The position numbers and the translations under genes are program-made. DNA of 64,000 nucleotides from Megascapheus bottae (taxonomy: Eukaryota; Chordata; Mammalia; Rodentia; Geomyidae), in contig JANJXV010000016.1 of the NCBI GenBank assembly GCA_024803745.1, positions 42,368,501-42,432,500 of the forward strand, written 5' to 3'. Within the stretch, counting starts at the first letter, position 1, and each line of letters starts with the position of its first letter. Positions 1 to 12,179 of this stretch are shown in pieces. Below the pieces are notes generated by a model that saw nothing but the letters and a program-made list of their open reading frames with translations, did no database searches and was not told where the DNA came from.

Positions 1-2885
1 CAGAAGTAAAATGATATGGTGAGTGTTCTTTCCATTGCTTATGAAAACAGCATGGATTTCTAGCTTCCACATAATATATATTCAAAAATAGATTATAGTG
101 CAATTTAATAGGATGTTTCCCTTAATTTCAAACTAAATAAGTCAACCTACCACAAAGTAGCTGTAAGAAACCTAGGACTGACTCCATGTAATCACTGGAA
201 GGTTATTTAACTTTGTTAGTACTAAAACATAGTGTTGAGTTCTTCACAAGTCACCTGGAAAGAAAAAGGATATGTTTTATACAATGGATAATAGAATGCG
301 CCAAAAGAAAAGAGTGTCACTAATTTTATAAGTAAAGTAAGGCTCAAAATAAAAGTTTCCAATTTAAAAAAATAAGCTGATTTCACTTGTAGTTTCCATA
401 ACCTGTATCTGATAAGCAGTATCTCTTCATGTGATTTCATGCCAAACTAGATTCGCCTCTTTTAATGTGAAGGTGAGACAGGGCACAGAGCTGCCCAAAG
501 AGTTCATGAATTAGGCAGAAAACACCACTCTCGCTGTGCAAAAATCAAATGAAGTCCAAGAGCCTCCAGTGTCTCCAAGGCTGGAGAGCTCGTCATTGTC
601 AGAGCAGGAGATGTGGGAGCCCTTGACCTTGTCTCACGCCCTTGATTTAGGGTCCTCCCCTCGTACCCCTTTCCCTTCCCTCTCCTTAACCTTTACGTTT
701 TACTTTCCTATGTGTCTGAGGCTTTACTCAGAATCCGGTTAGCGCTGGGAGCTGCTTCCCGCAGTCCATGTGCCTCTGTGCTTCTTGCTTTCCATCTCTC
801 CACCACAGCGTGAAGATGTTCTCTTCAAATGGCCTATGAGTCCTTTTTCTGGTGCGTCGTAGATCATTTCAGAAGAGTCATAGAAAATTTCAGATTGTAG
901 GTTGCTATCGCTGTAGAATTTCTCTGTCTTATTTTCCGTGGTGCAGTATTCTCTCTTCAAACTCTGCATTCCACTCAGCACGTGCCGGCCTGGTGCACGA
1001 TGGGGGAAAGACTTCCATTTCTCCTCTCAGTTTCACATTTTGGTATCGGCTAGGGCTTCTCTTTCTTATATTTTTCAATTGATGAACACACTGGGTCTGA
1101 AATACTCTAAATGTAAGGAAACGGTTCTTCGATTATGCATGTAGACAATTGTACATGTAGTTATCAAGGTAACAGCGAATACTCCTGTCCCAGTTAAGGC
1201 TGTGGTGGCTCAGAGCTGCCTGTGAGATGGGAGGAGAGCTGCTTCATGCCCATCTCATTTGCTGTTCTTTGGCCTTGTGCAGGCTGTGCGTTTAGCAAGG
1301 CAGTTTCCATGGGGAGATTCAGTCTGTTTCCCTCTCCTATCACAGCCTCTTGAGATTTTGGAATGCTGGTCTCAGGGTGGATGCTGCAGGCTGTAACTGT
1401 CCCATGAGCTGTGCCATGACAGAAACTGGGGTTCCCTTCCCCGGGGGGGCTCTCCTCCCTCCTCACCTTGGCCCACAGCCCCAGTTAGTGAGCTTGCAGC
1501 TCTCATCTGCCTGGCCCCACAGTTTAAAACAACCTTTATGGCTCTTCTATTTGCTAGTGCTAGAGGCATTGGTCTGGTAAAGACAAAGAAAATAATGCTC
1601 ATTATAGAAAATGAGCTAAAGAAGCCAAAGGACCTCTATCCATTCCTTTTTAGTTTACTGAGTATAATCTCACTGCTCTTTTAGAATGCACAGGAAAGGA
1701 AGAAAGCAATAATAATCCAGTATACTATTGTATTGAATCTTCATTTTTCATGCAAAATCCTACTCAAATGTAGTAAACACTGGCAAATGGAGATGAAATG
1801 CAGGTTGGGTAGGATTTTGATGGATGTGCTATGAATATTATTGTTTTTTAACTGCCAAGCACTAATTTATATAAGAGGATTTCAACTTCTTGCAAACTGC
1901 ATTCAGTCAGCCCTGGAAAACAACTACATGCAACAATTAAAATCAAAATTATACAATATATGTTAATCTGACATTTTAGAGATCATTATGTAATGCTAAA
2001 TAGATACAATTCAGTGAAATGTGGAAATATGAAAATGACTCGTCTGAAATACAAAAATGAGAAAATTATATTCTTTATTAGCAATGTTACAACATACAAA
2101 CTATAAGAACATAGAATACATAAATTAGTGAATTTTAACTACAATCCTTTTTATGTATGTTTGATATGAAGGACTGCTTAGATATTGCTAAGAGAAAGCT
2201 TAGATTATTGGCCTAACAGCAGTAGTTAAATGATAAAAAAATTAAATGTAAGAGACTGACATACTTTGCTACAGCATGAACTGAGCCCAAACTATTTACA
2301 TTCATGCATGTCTTCTGCTCATTGCCTGATGCCGGCTGAGACATGGTGTTTGAAAGTATGATGTATCAGAATCTCACTGTGAAATAATATCAGGTACTAC
2401 TAATTTAATTCTAAGTGACACAGTATCAAGATTTCTTTCACTCCAGGAATTTTGGGGAGTGAAAATACAGTGTCCATGACATCTAGTTTGACCCAATTAG
2501 AATTTATCAGCCCCATGAGAATGCAGTTAAGAGACTGGAAAAACATGTATTCATTAGTTGGTACCTTGCTTCTGAAAATAATGGCTATTGTGACAAATTG
2601 TAGCTTATTTTGTAACATGATATTTCATCTCTCATTTGCACAATAGCCAAAGTTCAAAGTTGCACATAATAAGATCTAAAATAAAACCACTGTGTTTGTA
2701 GTTAACATTTCTGAACTACAGGGCAACTGACTACAGTTATAAAGTTGAACTGCACTGCAACTAGAAGTTGGGACCTGGAGTGAGCCAAGCAAAAGTCAGA
2801 AGAGGGCACACGTATGTTTACTTTGACAATAAGTTACAAATTAGTCGTTGCATTCATACTATTTATAAAAATACTTTCCACTGGA
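1..2885. other. Unique AT-rich DNA, no gene or repeat recognised
   Basis: I see no recognisable gene, SINE, LINE or LTR here. Reading frames are at most about 90 codons, lie on both strands, and match no family I know. The stretch 1190-1580 is richer in GC than its surroundings but has no CpG cluster. Confidence 0.6.
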
Positions 2886-2889
2886 TTCC

Positions 2890-2965
2890 AGGGGCTCAGG
2901 TCTGTAATCCTAGAGGGCAGAAAAAAAAAGAGGATTGAGATTCAAGGCCAACCCAAGCATGGGGA
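2890..2965 (+). repeat. Possible degenerate 7SL/B1-like SINE fragment
   Basis: The order 'ggctcaggtctgtaatcctag', a purine stretch, then 'gaggattgagattcaaggcca' follows the left part of the 7SL-derived SINEs seen clearly at 34.9 and 36.8 kb. It is badly diverged and carries an A run in the middle. It could be a chance match. Confidence 0.3.
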
Positions 2966-3522
2966 AAAAACGCTTCTCAAGCCGTCCACCTGTATCTAGG
3001 CACAATAAGACCAACCAGTCATCTCAGCCTAGCTCCTGTACAAACTGCAACTCTGTCCCCACAAAACCAGGCTGTTCATAGCTGTTAAGGTCCGTTCATA
3101 GAGGACACGGGTGTGTACGGGGATTCGTGGAAGGATGGAGAAACAACAGCAATTTCCTCGAATGACGGGAAATTGCTTCCTTTTGTTTTTTGGAATTAGC
3201 AAAGTACGGCCTAAAATTTTTTCTTTCACACATCACTGAGTGCTCCAAAGGAAGTTTTTACTCAATAGCGATTCGCTTTCATGGATGACATTTTTCAGGT
3301 TTCTCTCTATCCATTTGTAAGAACGATTGAAAAAGTCCAATTTAAATGTGATAATGGTACGCAAAGGCTTTTGTGCAAATATGTCGTGGAATAGATTCTT
3401 AGATTAATGACCTCTGCAGGCCCTGCTGAAAGGGTGGGGGACATGCTGGAACCTACAGGAGAGTCCTTGTCCCTCCACTCTAATGGAAGCGTACCAACCT
3501 TGAGTCCATGCCAAAGGGGCTT

Positions 3523-3618
3523 GGCAGGGGGGAGGAGAGCAGGAAGAAGAGGGGTAGGGGAAGGGGGAGGAGGACGTGAAGAGGAGAGGGGAAGGGGAGG
3601 AGGGGGTGGGAGGGAGTA
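3523..3618 (+). repeat. G-rich polypurine tract, G-quadruplex-prone
   Basis: Nearly 100 bases are almost pure G/A on the + strand, with only a few pyrimidines. Runs of three to five G at 3551-3567 and 3588-3614 are separated by one to four bases, which fits the canonical G4 spacing. The antisense frame over it reads as a Pro/Leu/Ser-rich 168-codon ORF (3307-3813), which is a composition artefact. Confidence 0.85.
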
Positions 3619-5623
3619 ACAGGAATATCTAGTGAGTAGGGTCTTTCCTGCATGAGTCCCTGGCATGCCTTTTTTCCCAATGTTCAGAAGAAGAAAAAAC
3701 AAAACCCTCAAAACTTTTCCAGAAGTCTTCTCCTTTGTGATTTTCTGCAGATAATCACACCGACAAGTACAAAAGACCCTTTGCCTGTGAGCTAGGCTAC
3801 CTGTCATACTCAAAATTCAACTTGCATGCAGAGATCCCAGTGGAGAAACATGGATTGCCACTACATAGGAAGTTTCACTTAGGGTAGATGTGACTCAACT
3901 GGGAGAAATGCAGTTTTACTGCTAGGTATCTCCTCACTGCCTGCTCAGGTGCTTTGCCTTGAAAACATCAGTTAATATCTATTTGTGACACATTTTTCTT
4001 CAACCTTGATTAAGGCTATAAAATCAGCATACAAAAATCATTATTTTAAAAGTTCTAACACTCCTCAGAACCATTTACATATTCCACACAATACCTGTAG
4101 GATATTTTGAAATATCCTTGAAAAACAAATTGCTTTAAAAATCTATTGTTGAGCTATCCTTTTATGTGGAGTTGTTTCTCCTATAAGGAAATGGCTTTGG
4201 TGCTTGTCTGAACATGATATTAAATATTTTAAAGCAAATAAAGTGGACCAACAGAAACACTTGCAAAATAGAAGAGAAAATAGATTGCCAGTGGATTCCT
4301 CTGTAGTTAATTAGTTTTAGCTTACATAATAACTCTCTTGTTTGGATGTTGGTTTTGCTGCTACAGATGAATGACCTGAAATAATAACCTCATAAACAAG
4401 TAAAGCATTGTAGCTACCCCCAAAGAAATATATCCATCTACTGAAGAGTTCTGATTATCAAGTGTCACTCAGCACTTGAATATGAAATCAATATATTGGT
4501 TTTAGCACTGTCAGCAACAAAAGGATCCAATTCCAGGTACATAAAACTGTGTGGTTAAAACCTATACTCATTTAGCTGCCATGCATGTGAGGCACATGCC
4601 CAGAAGGTGAATTAAATTACAGGAACTATAAATCAATCCAAACTAGCAGTCAAATTATGGCTGACGACAGAGTGAGGCAGAGGGCTGGACGGATTGCAGA
4701 AAGGTACAAGAATCTTTGTGGGGTGGGGCGGGGGGATACTGAAATACCTCAATCACAGTGGCAGTGTGATGGCCACACTGTCAAGATCCGTTGAGTCTGA
4801 TGCACGGAGGGTGGTCATTGTAAGAGGTGCATTGCTCCGTTTACCGTGGCTACAGAGTATGCCTTGTCCAGTGCACACAGCACATGGTCCAATGCTTTCC
4901 TAAGACTTCCTGGAACAGGTAAGCTATGACATAGCAAGGCTGGCAACTATTGGCTTGGTAATCTAATATTTAATCCACCATTTAAAAAATAAAATATTCA
5001 GATAATGGATGTTTGTGAAAGCCAAATAGATATTCAGCAATAAAGAAGGCAAAACTCATTCTTGGTGAAACTCAGAGACTAAGAAAAGAGAAAGACCATA
5101 TAATGAGCTCAGTGCAGAGTCTGTGGAAAAAAGCAAAAAGACATTAGTCAAGGTCAAGCTAAAATTTCACTTTATTCTGTGAAACTTCATTGAATTTCAT
5201 ACAGAGTTTTTTTCTCTCTCCATTGTATCTTTTATAGCACTCACAGATTGTAATATATTTGCTCCTAGTGAGATATTGCAAGTGATGCGGTTTTTCTGTG
5301 TGAGTGATACATCTTCTGAATGGATGTGCGCTGGTGACAGGCCCCAGCCTTCCTTGCAGTCCTGGTAAGGACTGCAGAAGAGTCCTATGTATGCAGGCCC
5401 ATCCAACACTCGTCTTCTCTGATGTCGGTTTGTCTTTCATGACCACAGTGACGATGTGGCTTAGGAAAGAGGCTTGTAGACGTTTGGAAGGCTAACATGA
5501 CAAAATATACTAAAGGAAGTATGACACATAGAAACAGCTGTGTGGCTGTATCTGCGCCATCACCTCGTGGTTGCCTCTCCTACCTACGTATAAGACAACC
5601 AGACAAGCCTCATTTAGTAGCTA
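3619..5623. other. Unique AT-rich DNA, nothing recognised
   Basis: Two kilobases without an identifiable gene or repeat. Reading frames stay under 100 codons and show no family signature. Confidence 0.55.
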
Positions 5624-5684
5624 GTACTGAGGTTTGGACTCAGGGACTCGAGCTTGCAAGACCGCACTCTGTTGCATAAGCCCT
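5624..5684 (-). repeat. tRNA/ID-like SINE fragment
   Basis: The + strand reads 'actgaggtttggactcaggg', then 'cgagcttgcaagaccgcactct' like the complement of a tRNA-derived SINE head (B-box side first, A-box side last). No tail or target-site duplication remains, so it is an old fragment. Confidence 0.4.
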
Positions 5685-6865
5685 ACCTGTAAGCCTGATA
5701 TTTGAATTTGCTTTCATAATGTCATAAATAAACATTTTGTGTCACTTGTGTCAGAGGAAATCTATTTAGTCCTTGGTCAAAGATGGAAAAAATAACCCTT
5801 GTGCAGGAATTTTGAAATACAGATGAAGGTTAACTATCATTTCATAAATAAACTGACTAATACGAGTAAATAAATTGACTGATATATCAATTAAATTCTG
5901 ATTCTTTTGTGACACCATGAGAACAAAATACTCAATAATGGCTCCATAATTAGGTCATTTCAGTAATAGCCACTCACTGAGTCACACTTACGAAAGGAAA
6001 TCTGGAACGTTGTCGGAGGGCCTGGGAGTGCTACGTTGCTAGCTCTACCTCCTGTCCTCGAGCCCAGCCTCGTCCACATTGCCTGGGAACAAAAACAAGC
6101 ACGTTTCCCCCGACAGTCCCAGGTGCCTCCCTGGAGTCTCTCTTGGATGGAGAGATGTAGTGCTGACGGCGCTCGTGTCCCAGGCTGCAGGACGTCCCTT
6201 CTTTCTTGGGAAGTAGGGTAATGTGTCACTGGTACATCTAGCTGCCTTTTTGACATCAGACACAGGCCCTTTACTCTACACCCACCACAAATGAACTTAC
6301 AATCAGACTTGAAATGAAAAGCAAGACTTGGCATTAATGCACCCATGTAATTCTGGCCACATGTACTGCTGGAAAGTGATGCAGTGTGGTTCAACAGAGC
6401 AGGCAGTGTTTCTTCCTCAGCCTGCCTCTCCCCTCGGCTGGGGATTTTCAGTCAGGTTAGTAGCAGGCAGTGTACTGGTTCCCATCCCCAAATTAGCTCC
6501 TGGCAAGCTCCCAGAGCCTGATGGAGACGAGGAGACGGAACAGCTGGACACAGGGAGCCTGGGGGAAAGGTGAACAGAGGTACTCCTCATTGTCAGTGGC
6601 CACTGTGAACCCATGGCCAGGGCTGGCTGGGAAGGCAGGCTCAGGGGGCTTTGACCATGTGGAGGATATGGGACCTTTGAGATCAGGTTGGAGCCGACTG
6701 AAGGACAAAGGAAAGTGACACAAACGCTGACACATAAGGACCCACTTCACAGCCCGTTCAAGGGTGGGAAATAACTTGGCCAGGATATAAGGCCACAGAA
6801 TTCTACTCAGGGATGACCTTGAATGATGACAATAAGGATACTTTTCCAGAATACTCTGACAGACG
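5685..6865. other. Unique DNA with a GC-richer patch, no gene assigned
   Basis: GC rises between about 5990 and 6720. A 144-codon frame (5960-6394, minus) and several overlapping frames on both strands run through this patch. None resembles a protein family I know and none is flanked by a convincing exon structure. Confidence 0.5.
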
Positions 6866-6869
6866 TGTG

Positions 6870-6871
<2 letters not shown>

Positions 6872-6922
<51 letters not shown>
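6872..6922 (+). repeat. (TG)n microsatellite
   Basis: About 25 uninterrupted TG units, preceded by the variant bases 'gtgtgcatg'. The length and purity suggest it is polymorphic. Confidence 0.95.
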
Positions 6923-6925
<3 letters not shown>

Positions 6926-7329
6926 ATTTGGTGCTTGTCTAAACTTCACATTGTCTATGAATCTAAGTGGTCTGGTTCTTTTTGGAAAGGAAGGTTCTAG
7001 AGAGAAAAAAGTAATTTTATTTTAAAAACAAATCATCTTTAAATGCACTTGGCAAGTCATTTTCCATGATGAATTTACTAAACTAGAAATTTGGCTACTT
7101 CTGGCATGTGATTCACATTCTGTTTTATAGGCCTGAATCTTTACATTGGATTATCCTAGAATAAACTTTAGAAAATCAAGTACCTTCTGTGTCCATAAAC
7201 CTCAATCTACAACCAAAATATTTCATGTGTCATCGACAATGTTCTTGGCTAACCACACATGCATGGGGGAGTCACTTTGAATTTGTGGAGATATTTGATA
7301 AAATTGAACACCATAAAAATGAGGCTTTC

Positions 7330-7512
7330 TTCGAGCTACTTAGGAGGCTGGGATCTGAGGATCTCAGTTCAAAGCCAGCCTGGCAGGAAAGTCCATAAGA
7401 CTCTTATCTCCAGTTAATCACAGAAAAAGGGAGAAGAGGAGCTGTGGCTCAAGTGGTAGAGTTGTAGTCAATTCAGGGACAGTGTTGTGACCTGGAGTTC
7501 AATAAATAAAAA
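7330..7512 (+). mobile_element. 7SL/B1-like + Geo-type composite SINE, 5'-truncated
   Basis: The left part 'gagctacttaggaggctg' and 'gatctgaggatctcagttca' matches the 7SL-derived monomer. After 'agactcttatctccagttaa' comes the right monomer with 'gctgtggctcaagtggtaga' (an A-box-like block) and 'cctggagttcaataaataaa' (B-box remnant and A-rich tail). The first 30-40 bases of a full copy (the 'cacctgtaatcc' block) are missing or lost in divergence. No clear target duplication is visible. Confidence 0.8.
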
Positions 7513-7888
7513 ACTTATTTATTTATTGGCAATAAATAATGTCACAAAAATCAGCTCTGCAGAAGGCAAGGCAATAGGAAGAAAGTATGCAAAGGGTTGG
7601 AGGAGAGAAAGAGAACCACAGGGAGGAAAGAAGCAGGTGTCTTTTGCAGGTATTAGATCCTGTCATTTGACTGACAGGCACTGCATATCCTCTGCACAGA
7701 GCTCAGGGCACTATAAACCAGACTTTTACTGACATATTTCACCAACTTGGTGTCTATGTGTTACCAAGAATCTACATTCACTTTTCTATGCTCTCAAACA
7801 TTTTAAATTGGAAATAATAGTAATTGAGTCCTGTATTTGTTTTAACTCTTGATAAAAAGTTGAAAGGCACAATATAAATTCAAAGACT

Positions 7889-9294
7889 CTAAAGTAGGAT
7901 CCATCTTTGTTACCCTTCACCAGGATTAATTCCAAATACATCAAAGTCCTTGAGGTAAAAGCAGAAACACTGAAAACTTGACAAGAAGGAATAGGAGATA
8001 CACTAGGGCTCCTTGGCACAGCTTGAAACTTTCTTAATAAGGACCCAGAAACACAACAAATCAGAGAAAGTCTGGATAAGTGGTGCTGCATTAAACTGCA
8101 GAGCTTCTGTATGGCAAAGGATATAGATAGCAAATTAACTAGAAAGCCTACAGAGTGGGAGAAGATCTTCACTAACCATACAACAGACAAAGGCCTCATA
8201 TCTAAAATATAACAACAGCTCAAAAAATTGAATCACTCCAAAGAAACAACCATCCCAATAAAAGATGGGCCAAAGACTTAAAGTCAGTCTTCTCTGAAGA
8301 AGAAATAAGAATGGCCTATAGACACGTGAAGAAATGTTCAACATCTCTGGCCATAAAAGAAATGTAAATCAAAACAACTCTAAGATTCCACCTCACTCCA
8401 GTTAGAATGGCCATGATCAAGAAATCTAATAACAACAGATGCTGGAGGGGATGTGGCCAGGAGGGATCACTACTACACTGTTGGTGGGAGTGCAAACTCC
8501 TTCAACCACTATGGAAAGCAGTATGGCAGTTCCTCAAAAGACTAAACATAGAGCTCCCCTATGACCCAGCAATTCCACTAGTTGGCATTTACCCAATCGT
8601 CCAGAAACAAGGACATACTAAATCCACTAGCACAATGATGTTCATTGCAGCACTATTTACCATAGCAAAGATATGGAACCAATCCAGATGCCCCTCAGTT
8701 GATGAGTGGATCAACAAGATGTGGTATTTATACACAATGGGATTCTATGCTGCTGCCAGAAAGAATGACATCGCCCCATTTGTTAGGAAATGGAAAGACT
8801 TAGAAAAAATCATATTAAGTGAAGTAAGCCATACTCAAAGGAACATAGGCTCACTGTTTTCCCTAATTTTTCATAATCAGTAGACTCTCCTAGCAGAGAT
8901 TTACAATAGAACGAAACCTAGATACATAAGGCCATATAGTATGATGCTAAATGAAAGGACCTCCAGGATATAGAAACAAAAGCCATATAATGCGTGATTG
9001 TTGTCCTTAATGTACTATGTTATCTGTCATCTCTTTTGCTGTCCCTTGGTTATCTCATATTGTTACAGTATCTCACTTTGTTATCTGACATATTGGATAT
9101 ATTTGTATTTGGTTATTTGAAATTGGATAGGGAAGGGGGGAAAACAAGATGAGGGTGGGGGTGGGGGGAGGGAAATGGGAACCAAGACATGAGAAAGGGT
9201 ATCAATGTATGTGAAGTAATGCACCTTCCATCTGGTGAATATAATGTAACCCTTCTATTAATTACAATAAAAATATAGGAAAAAACAAAAAAAT
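7889..9294 (+). mobile_element. 5'-truncated LINE-1 (L1) with ORF2 C-terminus and 3' UTR
   Basis: This is the end of an L1: the last part of ORF2 followed by a 3' UTR and A-rich tail. The translated text follows mammalian L1 ORF2 from the block reading FCMAKD...PTEWEKIF (about 8105-8170) to the end of the protein at 8883. The 3' UTR has a G-rich polypurine tract (9127-9178), and the element closes with an AATAAA-like A-rich tail. A probable target duplication, 'aaattcaaaga' at 7876 and 'aaattccaaaga' at 9295, places both junctions. It is dead: ORF2 has in-frame stops near 8212 and 8367 and a frameshift near 8255, and the endonuclease and reverse transcriptase regions are absent. Confidence 0.92.
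8407..8883 (+). pseudogene. L1 ORF2p C-terminal fragment (open for 158 codons)
   Basis: In an intact L1, ORF2p is the endonuclease/reverse transcriptase that copies L1 RNA into the genome; this is only its C-terminal segment. It opens at the block [17 protein letters not shown]. The cysteine-rich CX3CX7HX4C motif is intact: C-WRG-C, seven residues, H, then CWWE-C. Further on come the conserved blocks LPYDPAIPLVGIYP, MFIAALFTIAKIWNQ and WKDLEKIILSEVS, and the normal stop. The Met is an internal methionine, not a real start. The upstream frame is broken, so no catalytic protein can come from this copy. The 53.6 kb copy is very similar, so both belong to one rather young subfamily. Confidence 0.9.
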
Positions 9295-9403
9295 AAATTC
9301 CAAAGATTTTTTCAATGGTTCAATATATGATTTAGTAAATAATTTATCTGAATTATTTCATCATAAAATGTGAAATCATTTCATGCAAATGCATAATATG
9401 ATT

Positions 9404-9597
9404 TTTTTTGCCAGTCCTGGGCTTGAGTTCAGGGCCTGAGCATTGTCCTTGGACTTTCTCAAGGCTAGAACTCTACCACCTGAGCCTCAGCACCACTTCC
9501 AGCTTTTTTTTTCTATGTATGTGGTACCAAGGAATCAAACCCGGGTCTACATGCATGCTAGGCAAGCACTCTACCACTAGGCCAAACTCCTGGCCCT
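9404..9597 (-). mobile_element. IDL-Geo-type dimeric SINE
   Basis: Reading the + strand: T tail, right monomer ('gccagtcctgggcttgagtt'), then the ID-like head ending 'ctaccactaggccaaactcc'. It is flanked by the near-perfect target duplication gcataatatgatt (9391) / gcatagtgtgatt (9598). Full length, about 195 bp. Confidence 0.9.
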
Positions 9598-9610
9598 GCA
9601 TAGTGTGATT

Positions 9611-10559
9611 CTTATGTGACTACAGAAGTGGTTTATACAGAAAATGTTTACCCAGAAAAAAAATAGTATGATTTTAATTTATAAGTATGTGACATTAAAA
9701 AACTATGTATTAAACTAGGGGAATAAGGCATAAAATCTCTAAGACCTATAAAGATCTATAAGAAAATTGGGAGTGGGGCTGTAGATAGAATGAGATTGGC
9801 AAGTTTAACAAGCAAGGGATTTGATTGGCCTATAGTGGACTGAAATAGTTGTTTATATTTTGTGTGTGTGTGTGTGTAATTCAGATCGAGGTAAACAAGG
9901 TGAGTTTACTACTGTGCATTCATTGCATGCTCTTGTTTCATGTTGGTTTTTTTTCCAGTCAACTCCACCACCATTTTAGTTTTCAAATTATTTCACCGAA
10001 TACCTTACTGAGTGATCAACCTGCAGAGAGATTCTATTCTAAGAAGTCAGCAAATAATTTCCACACATGTGGTTCATTCACTCCTACCACCAGGCTCACT
10101 GCGTGGGGAGCGTATGCTCCCGAGAGCATGGTCTGAATGTCTCATCTTAAACTCGCAAAGAGAAGGGATACATGGCGGGGGCAGTGTATTTCCCACATTT
10201 TTCATTCCTTCAGAGACAATAAAGAGGACAGTAAATTATTTAAAAGGACTCGCCTACATTATGCACGGGAACAGTTGCTATAGCTCACTCAAACAGCAAG
10301 CAGGGGCTGGACCTGGAGCAGCCTGGCTGCTTTCCACATCACTGTATTCTCAATCACCAGGGGCCCTTCCGTGCCTGTGGGGAGCAGATATTCTTGAGTC
10401 GCTCTCTCTCCACACCCAGATTCCTGTGAAGTCCTGTCTCACGTCCATAAAGAGCATGTCCGTGGAAGCTGTAATTTGGTATGGCCTGCTCACAACGTTT
10501 TGACTTTCCTGTCACTGATTTCTTATAGCACACCAGAGTAGCCACTGCGATGACAAGCT
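9611..10559. other. Unique AT-rich DNA with a short (TG)n run
   Basis: It holds a (GT)n run at about 9859-9878. A 163-codon plus frame (10012-10503) shows no known domain. Nothing else recognised. Confidence 0.5.
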
Positions 10560-10612
10560 TCTCGCAAGTGGGGAAACAAAGGCATGACTTGCCAAGTAAC
10601 CTGTCCAACATA
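10560..10612 (-). repeat. Possible MIR fragment
   Basis: The text 'gcaagtggggaaacaaaggc' followed by 'atgacttgccaagtaacctg' resembles the antisense core of MIR (mammalian-wide interspersed repeat). It is short and diverged. Confidence 0.35.
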
Positions 10613-11569
10613 CACGGTTCAAATCAAATGGGCCAGCACACTAAGTGGTCTTTCACATTGCCGCTGTTGTTGTTGTTGTTGTTTATTTCTTGAGACCCAG
10701 CCAGAGAATGCAGATATACTTTGGATTATTTTCAAGACTATCTTCCATGGGTGCAAAACTGAATACGTAGTGACAGATGGCTTTAGAACTTGGATGCTTT
10801 GGTGAATTTATTGAAAACATAACTCAGCTTGACAAAGATGGGAGAAGGAACCTAGTGGAAGCCAAGGGGGCAGAGGCTCTTCCTTGGGAGATGGGATTGC
10901 AAGGGAGCTTCAGGACATTGTGGTGTGTGGATTGCTTCTCTGACGAAAACGAGAAGCCAGCTTCTACCACCATGCCACCTTCTACAGATGCTTTAGCTTT
11001 TGCTTTTGCTTTTGTCAAAGTCTATTTACCTTTTAGGTTTCTCTAGGGCTGACATTTTGAATTTTGGAGAAGGTAACTGAAATGGAACATTAATCTGTAC
11101 TCTCGTGAGAAGCAAGGTTGATGAAGGCTGTGCATTGGTCAATTAATTACAATTAACTTCAAGGCGATAGAAGATCCAGATGCTCGTGTGGAAATAAACT
11201 GAAGCTGGAGCCCTTAGCAATGGAAACATCTGGGCTTCATTCTTGCTCCTTCCCATGTCTCTCTGGGATTTCCGTGTCTCTGGGATGCTCATGTCCAAAG
11301 ACTCGAAGACTGGGCACAGAGACCCAGCCAACTGCCTCTGTACTCTCTGTTCTCAGGACTCTCCAACTGAGCCATGAGCCTGCCGTGTGCAAGATCTGTG
11401 CGTCATCCTTTAAATCACCCTCAACGCTGAGTACTCTGTGGTTGTTCTGGAAATGGCTGCATGGTATTGTGTAGCGAATAACAACTAGACAAAGAAAAAA
11501 TATGAAAATATGTTGTTTTTCATTTACTCTGTGAAGGTATTTCCTTATTCTTTCATTGTTTCCCTCCCT
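10613..11569. other. Unique DNA with a short (TTG)n tract
   Basis: A (TTG)n run lies at 10665-10683. The 'cttttgcttttgcttttg' triplet at about 10998-11015 is another small tandem run. No gene recognised. Confidence 0.5.
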
Positions 11570-11822
11570 ATCTGAATTAGGGAAGGGAGAGGGAATAAGA
11601 ACATGGTAAGACAGTGCATTAGGGATACTCACAATACACTGTGCTGGAAACGGAACTTTACACCCCGGGGGGGGGGGATTGAGGGGAGAGTGAAAGGAAA
11701 GCGGGGTGCAGTGTGGGAGGGGTAACAATGTTCCAGCAGGTATGTACTCACTACTATATGTATGGTCATGTAGCCTCTCTCTACACCACCTTGACCATAG
11801 AATTAAATTTAAAAAGAAAAAG
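11570..11822 (+). mobile_element. L1 3'-end fragment (older subfamily)
   Basis: A G-rich stretch with an 11-base G homopolymer (11667-11677) is followed by 'tgtactcactactatatg', 'cctctctctacaccacct' and 'tgaccatagaattaaattta', ending in A-rich sequence. This is the terminal 3' UTR pattern of rodent L1. The minus-strand fragment at 57.5 kb has the same ending. The 5' limit is uncertain. Confidence 0.65.
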
Positions 11823-12179
11823 AAGTCTGCACACATTCAGTAAGCCACATTCACATTGAAATATTTTCAGTCCATGTTTGCTTGGCTCCCTTGACCCCTG
11901 TAGACATGCAGGTTTGGCTGGATGTCCTCCAGGCAGTACAATGGTGACAGAATGGGAAGTTGACATGGATTGTTTGGCTTCACACCGTGTCCTGGAGGGC
12001 ACGGTTTCAGCTGGCCATTGTCACAGCACCTACTGAATTGTTACAGGCAGTCAGAAGTCAGTACACAAGAATGCATGTTATGGGAACAGACATCAGAATG
12101 GGCTGGCTGTACCAAATGTAATAGTTCAATTCACATAAAAACAATGAGCCACTGCCCTAGACATTTCCTGGGTTTCACA

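Noticed and set aside
3307..3813. 168-codon minus ORF (Pro/Ser/Leu-rich)
   Set aside because: It is the complement of a purine tract. Composition alone produces the long frame, and no domain is visible.
8407..8883. Novel cysteine-rich host protein (158 codons)
   Set aside because: It is the C-terminus of L1 ORF2, with the known CX3CX7HX4C motif and the L1 3' UTR behind it.
11237..11836. 199-codon minus ORF, the longest in the window
   Set aside because: It runs antisense through an L1 3' UTR with an 11-base G homopolymer and shows no family similarity, so it is likely chance.
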